DNA of 64,000 nucleotides, from assembly GCA_025526915.1 (NCBI GenBank), contig JAHLKH010000126.1, positions 1-64,000 on the forward strand, read 5' to 3'. Shown here piece by piece: positions 61,043-64,000 of the stretch (the stretch's first letter is position 1; each line of letters starts with the position of its first letter). The notes beneath the pieces are model-generated. The model did no database searches. It saw nothing but the letters and a program-made list of their open reading frames with translations, and was not told the DNA's origin. The position numbers were made by a program, and so were the translations under genes. Origin of the DNA: Entophlyctis helioformis. Lineage: Eukaryota; Chytridiomycota; Chytridiomycetes; Chytridiales; Chytriomycetaceae.

Positions 61043-61894
61043 TCAGATCGGCCGACAGCGCAGATGCGTCTGGCGTCCACTGGCCGCGCCGTTGCTGCTC
61101 CCACTCGGCGCGCCTGCCGTGTTGTCCTTGCAGCTGACCGCAACAAACACCACGTCGTTGGGAATGTGCTCGAACCGGAACGCCTCGCCCTCGAACCCAA
61201 GGAACGCGCGGCCGCTGTCGTCGCCATCGTCGTCGTTGGCAAGCGCGCCAGACGATGTGACGCCGCCCTGTCCCGCAATGCTCGCGCCGCGTGTCTTGCG
61301 CAGCTCGTCGCTGTTGGTGCCATGCGTCCATGTGCGTGTCCGCCAACCGTCAGTCAGTGCACTGCGCGGTCTCTGATCGTCCACTCTGCCAGTCCAGCGT
61401 GCACTGCACTCCACTCCACTCCACTCCACTCACATCTCGTGCTCGAGCAGCTCCTGGATGCGCTTGGGCGACGCCGCAAGCTCATCGTCGCTCTTGTTGC
61501 ACAGCACAGCAACCGGCACGTCGACCGCCATTGCATCGCGATGTGCCAGCAGATCGTACAGATACTCGGCCGCCGCACGCAGCGGTGTGTCGCCGCTTGC
61601 CACGCCACTCCCGATGCCACTGGCTGATGCCGATGCCGATGCCGACGGCCCGCCATGCTGCGCCGGTCTGCGCAGTGCTGCGGCCGACAGCGACGGCTGG
61701 CATGCGGTGGCATCGACGACAAACAGAATGCCTTTGGCCGATGCCATGGCCGCGTCGTGCTTGAACCGCAGCTTCTCGTGGCCGGGCAGATCCATCACCC
61801 TGACCGTCGATCGCTTGGCATCTGTCTGTTGTCCAGCGAGCGGCTGGCTGCGTCAGCGTGTGTGTGTGTGGGTTGTGGCTGCATGCAACCAAGC

Positions 61895-61925
<31 letters not shown>

Positions 61926-62055
61926 CACACCTCGTCCAGCACGGCTTGGCCCACGTTCTCCTGCATGGATGTGCACGTTGCCAGAAACTGTCTGCGAGTG
62001 AGCTGCAGCACACAACCAGCCAGCCAGTCGGTCAGTCATCAAGTCAGCCTGCTAG

Positions 62056-62090
<35 letters not shown>

Positions 62091-62330
62091 CTGCATGCAC
62101 AGCCGCCCACAGCCCACGCACTCGGAAGAACAGCGCCGTCTTGCCAGATCCACACAGACCCGCCAGCAGCAGCGAGTCTCGCTTGCCGCCACCTCGCCGT
62201 CTTGCTGTGGCTGCACTGCTCCCACTGCCACTGCTGCTGCTGCTGCTGTTGGAGATGATCCAGTAGGCAATGGCCACAGCGACAAGCAAGAGAGCGGCTG
62301 CTAGTGCTGCAGAGTGCAGAGCAGCCACAC
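61043..62330 (-). CDS. SRP receptor beta subunit (ER GTPase)
   Basis: Small GTPase that anchors the SRP receptor in the ER membrane for co-translational targeting. The N-terminal membrane segment AALAAALLLVAVAIAYWI is followed by G1 LLLAGLCGSGKTALFFR, then across an intron FLATCTSMQENVGQAVLDE, G3 STVRVMDLPGHEKLR, G4 VAVLCNKSDDELAAS, and ELRKTRGAS, FRFEHIPNDVVFVAVSCKDN (G5). These match SRPRB closely. The start is unresolved (the frame enters the membrane segment from upstream without a clear ATG; 62330 is approximate). The end is ambiguous: this frame stops at 61043, but one base shift gives SALSADLTETIRDIVLSW ending at 61008, a more natural helix. Introns hold CAG and CCAG repeats. Confidence 0.85.
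61890..62092. repeat. (CAG)n and (CCAG)n repeats in SRPRB introns
   Basis: (CAG)11-like run at about 61890-61923 and (CCAG)n run at about 62060-62092, each inside a proposed intron of the SRP receptor beta gene. Confidence 0.85.
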
Positions 62331-63039
62331 ATGTGTGTGTGTCAGTCGCTGTGATGCGCTCAGCGGGCCAGCCGAGCGAGCGAGCGAGTGCCGCAACGAA
62401 CCAGCAAGCGTCGTTGTGTCTGCCATGCTCGTGTGTCTGGTGGTGTGTGTCTGGTGGTGCCAGTGCCAGTGTCAGCAGTCGTCTGTATGTGTGTCTGCGT
62501 CTGCGTCTGCGTCGCCACTAGACAGCCACTTGGCAGCCACTCGCTGACCTTGCCGTCGACGGTCGTTGCAAAGCGCCGCTCGCTTCGTGTGGCCGCGACG
62601 AGGGAAACAAGCGACGGCGGCGCGACGTGCACAAAGCCTCACTTGGACGGCGTGGTGTCTGCTAAGCCTGCTAAACCTGCTAAGCCTGCGATCCAGGCAG
62701 GCAGACGGACAAGCAGGCACAGTCTGCATCGCAACTCGCGCAGCCCACAGCCAGTCAGGCACACAGCGATGAACGTGTGCAACCACCTTGGCCTGAAGCA
62801 AGCCCAGACACGGTGCACAGCGGGAGAATGGAGTGACAGGTTAGCACGACTTCATTATCGAACAAACTCGTGCGCATATCCTCAGCAACTCGATCCAGCT
62901 AATGTTGAGTGACTGGGCTGCTGGGCGTCCCACGATCAGCAAGTCTTCATTCACGGTGCTCGCTGTTTCAGTCACGGCTTGCAGGCGGCTTCATCGCATT
63001 TCATTCACAAGATGGATGTCGGGTTTCTTGAGAAGCATC
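62331..63039. other. Spacer between SRPRB and P450
   Basis: Contains a TGTCTGG/GTCTGCG-type repetitive stretch (about 62430-62515) and a CCTGCTAA repeat (about 62660-62690). It may include the SRPRB promoter or 5' exon. No other gene seen. Confidence 0.4.
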
Positions 63040-64000
63040 ACATCTTGCGCTCAGTCACCTTGACTTTGAAGCCGTTCTTGAGGCCGTGCGTGAGCGTGGT
63101 GATAAACTCGAGTTTCTGGTCAGGCACCATCTCGAACGTGAAGCGACGGAGGAGGTTGATCATGACGACGCGCATCTCAATGTTGGCGATCTTCTGTCCG
63201 ATGCACACCATCGGGCCATCGCCAAACGGAAGGTAGGATCCAGGGAACGGGCTGCTGAGCCCAGCGGTCGGGGTTGAAGGTGTCGGGGTCGGCCCAGTAC
63301 TTGGGGTTGCGGTGCAGGTTCATGATGTTGGGGAGCAGGATAGTTTTGGCCGGGAAGGCGTGACCCATGAGTGTCACCGGCTTGGCAGTCTCGCGTCCAA
63401 TAAAAGTAGCAACTGGATGCAGACGCATTGTCTCCTTGATCACCCAGTCGAGGTACCTGGCCCAGCAGCATCGATGTGAGGATCAGTCAATGACGACTAT
63501 TCGTGAATCAGTGGGATGGGTCAACTTACTTGAACTCAAAGAGGTTCTCGGTCGTGAGGTTGCCGCCGATCTGAGTGTAGATGCGGTCAATGTCATCAAC
63601 AACCTTTGCCATGACGTCCGGGTTCTGACAGAGGACATGATGATAAAGGCCATCGAGTTGGCGGTTGTTCTGTGGACAACACGAGTCAGCTTGTGTGAAC
63701 ATACACGGCATCGCGACCACAGCTCCATGCTTACTCGTGGCCAGCCACGAGCATGGCGAGAGTTTCGCCAACGATCTCGTCCTCGCTCAGTCCCTCGCCG
63801 TCGGGGTTCAGCTCGGCACTGTTTTGCAGGAAACGGTCGAGCACGTCCATATCCCACTTGCCCTTTGCCTGGTGCTCGCCAAGGCTCGTGGCAGCACGAC
63901 GCTCGGCAATCACATCCATGATAAACGCCTGCGATGAGTCGCGGACCGAAGTCACACGGGGCGAGCTGCTGGAAATGCCCATCCACGACCACATCACAGG
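63040..64000 (-). pseudogene. Cytochrome P450, C-terminal half, two frameshifts, runs off window
   Basis: Haem monooxygenase; the 5' part lies beyond 64000. I-helix GETLAMLVAGHE|TTANSMAF (intron at the bar), K-helix VIKETMRLHP (ExxR), NPDRW, haem loop FGDGPMVCIGQKIA with the Cys ligand, and the end KVKVTERKM (stop at 63040). Two 1-bp frame changes: near 63640, where MAFI should continue HVLCQNPDVMAKVV, and near 63258, where NPDRW should continue LSSPFPGSYLPFGDG. Every signature residue remains, so it is either newly dead or suffers from 1-bp sequence errors. The CYP family was not assigned. Confidence 0.8.

Overview
The window looks like nuclear DNA of a GC-rich fungus with many short introns. 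I infer an early-diverging lineage, most likely a chytrid. Coding exons are joined by GT-AG introns of about 45-100 nt carrying CTNAC-type branch sites. Four intronless tRNA genes lie among single-copy eukaryotic genes: citrate synthase, a G-protein alpha subunit, an ABCG transporter, an SMG5/6/7-type PIN protein, a SNF2 ATPase and the SRP receptor beta subunit. CA, CAG, CAGA and CCAG microsatellites are common in introns and spacers. The species is inference only; no rRNA is present.

Layout. 0-2 kb: a leucine-rich-repeat (LRR) membrane protein, minus strand, with one LRR per 72-nt exon. 2.5-3.1 kb: a decayed AlkB-type dioxygenase. 3.2-7.5 kb: two broken ankyrin-family genes and an orphan copy of an ankyrin-gene 5' end. 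7.6-22.3 kb: an uncharacterised low-complexity protein, a citrate synthase with a potential peroxisomal C-terminus, a small helical-repeat protein, two large F-box proteins and, between them, an atypical G-alpha. 22.6-29.2 kb: tRNA-Ala, an unknown protein, a FAR-17a/AIG1-like membrane protein and a secreted vWD/EGF protein. 29.7-35 kb: an intact ankyrin gene and an SMG6-like gene. 35.1-38.5 kb: tRNA-Val and tRNA-Leu followed by a head-to-tail pile of truncated LINE copies. 38.5-46 kb: two intact ankyrin genes, a coiled-coil protein with a possible dynein-adaptor box and a C2H2 zinc-finger protein. 46-49 kb: a LINE relic and an ABCG half-transporter. 49.4-52.3 kb: tRNA-Val and an RGG/ankyrin gene interrupted by a poly(A) retro-insertion with a 16-bp target duplication. 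52.4-64 kb: a SNF2 ATPase, two unknown proteins, an O-acetylhomoserine sulfhydrylase fragment, a frameshifted ankyrin gene, SRP receptor beta and a frameshifted cytochrome P450 that runs off the window.

The most distinctive content is a family of seven paralogues (plus one 5' remnant) that pair a conserved F-box-like N-terminal domain of about 150 residues with arrays of short 27-residue ankyrin-like units. Three look intact, one has a single nonsense codon, two have multiple 1-bp frameshifts and one is split by a retro-insertion. This looks like rapid birth and death of a gene family, in a region with LINE activity. Some 1-bp indels fall in short homopolymers, so assembly error must be excluded before those copies are called dead.

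Most genes here are unrelated housekeeping genes and no operon-like logic is visible. The two F-box proteins and the F-box-like/ankyrin family could both relate to substrate recognition for ubiquitin ligases; that is inference.
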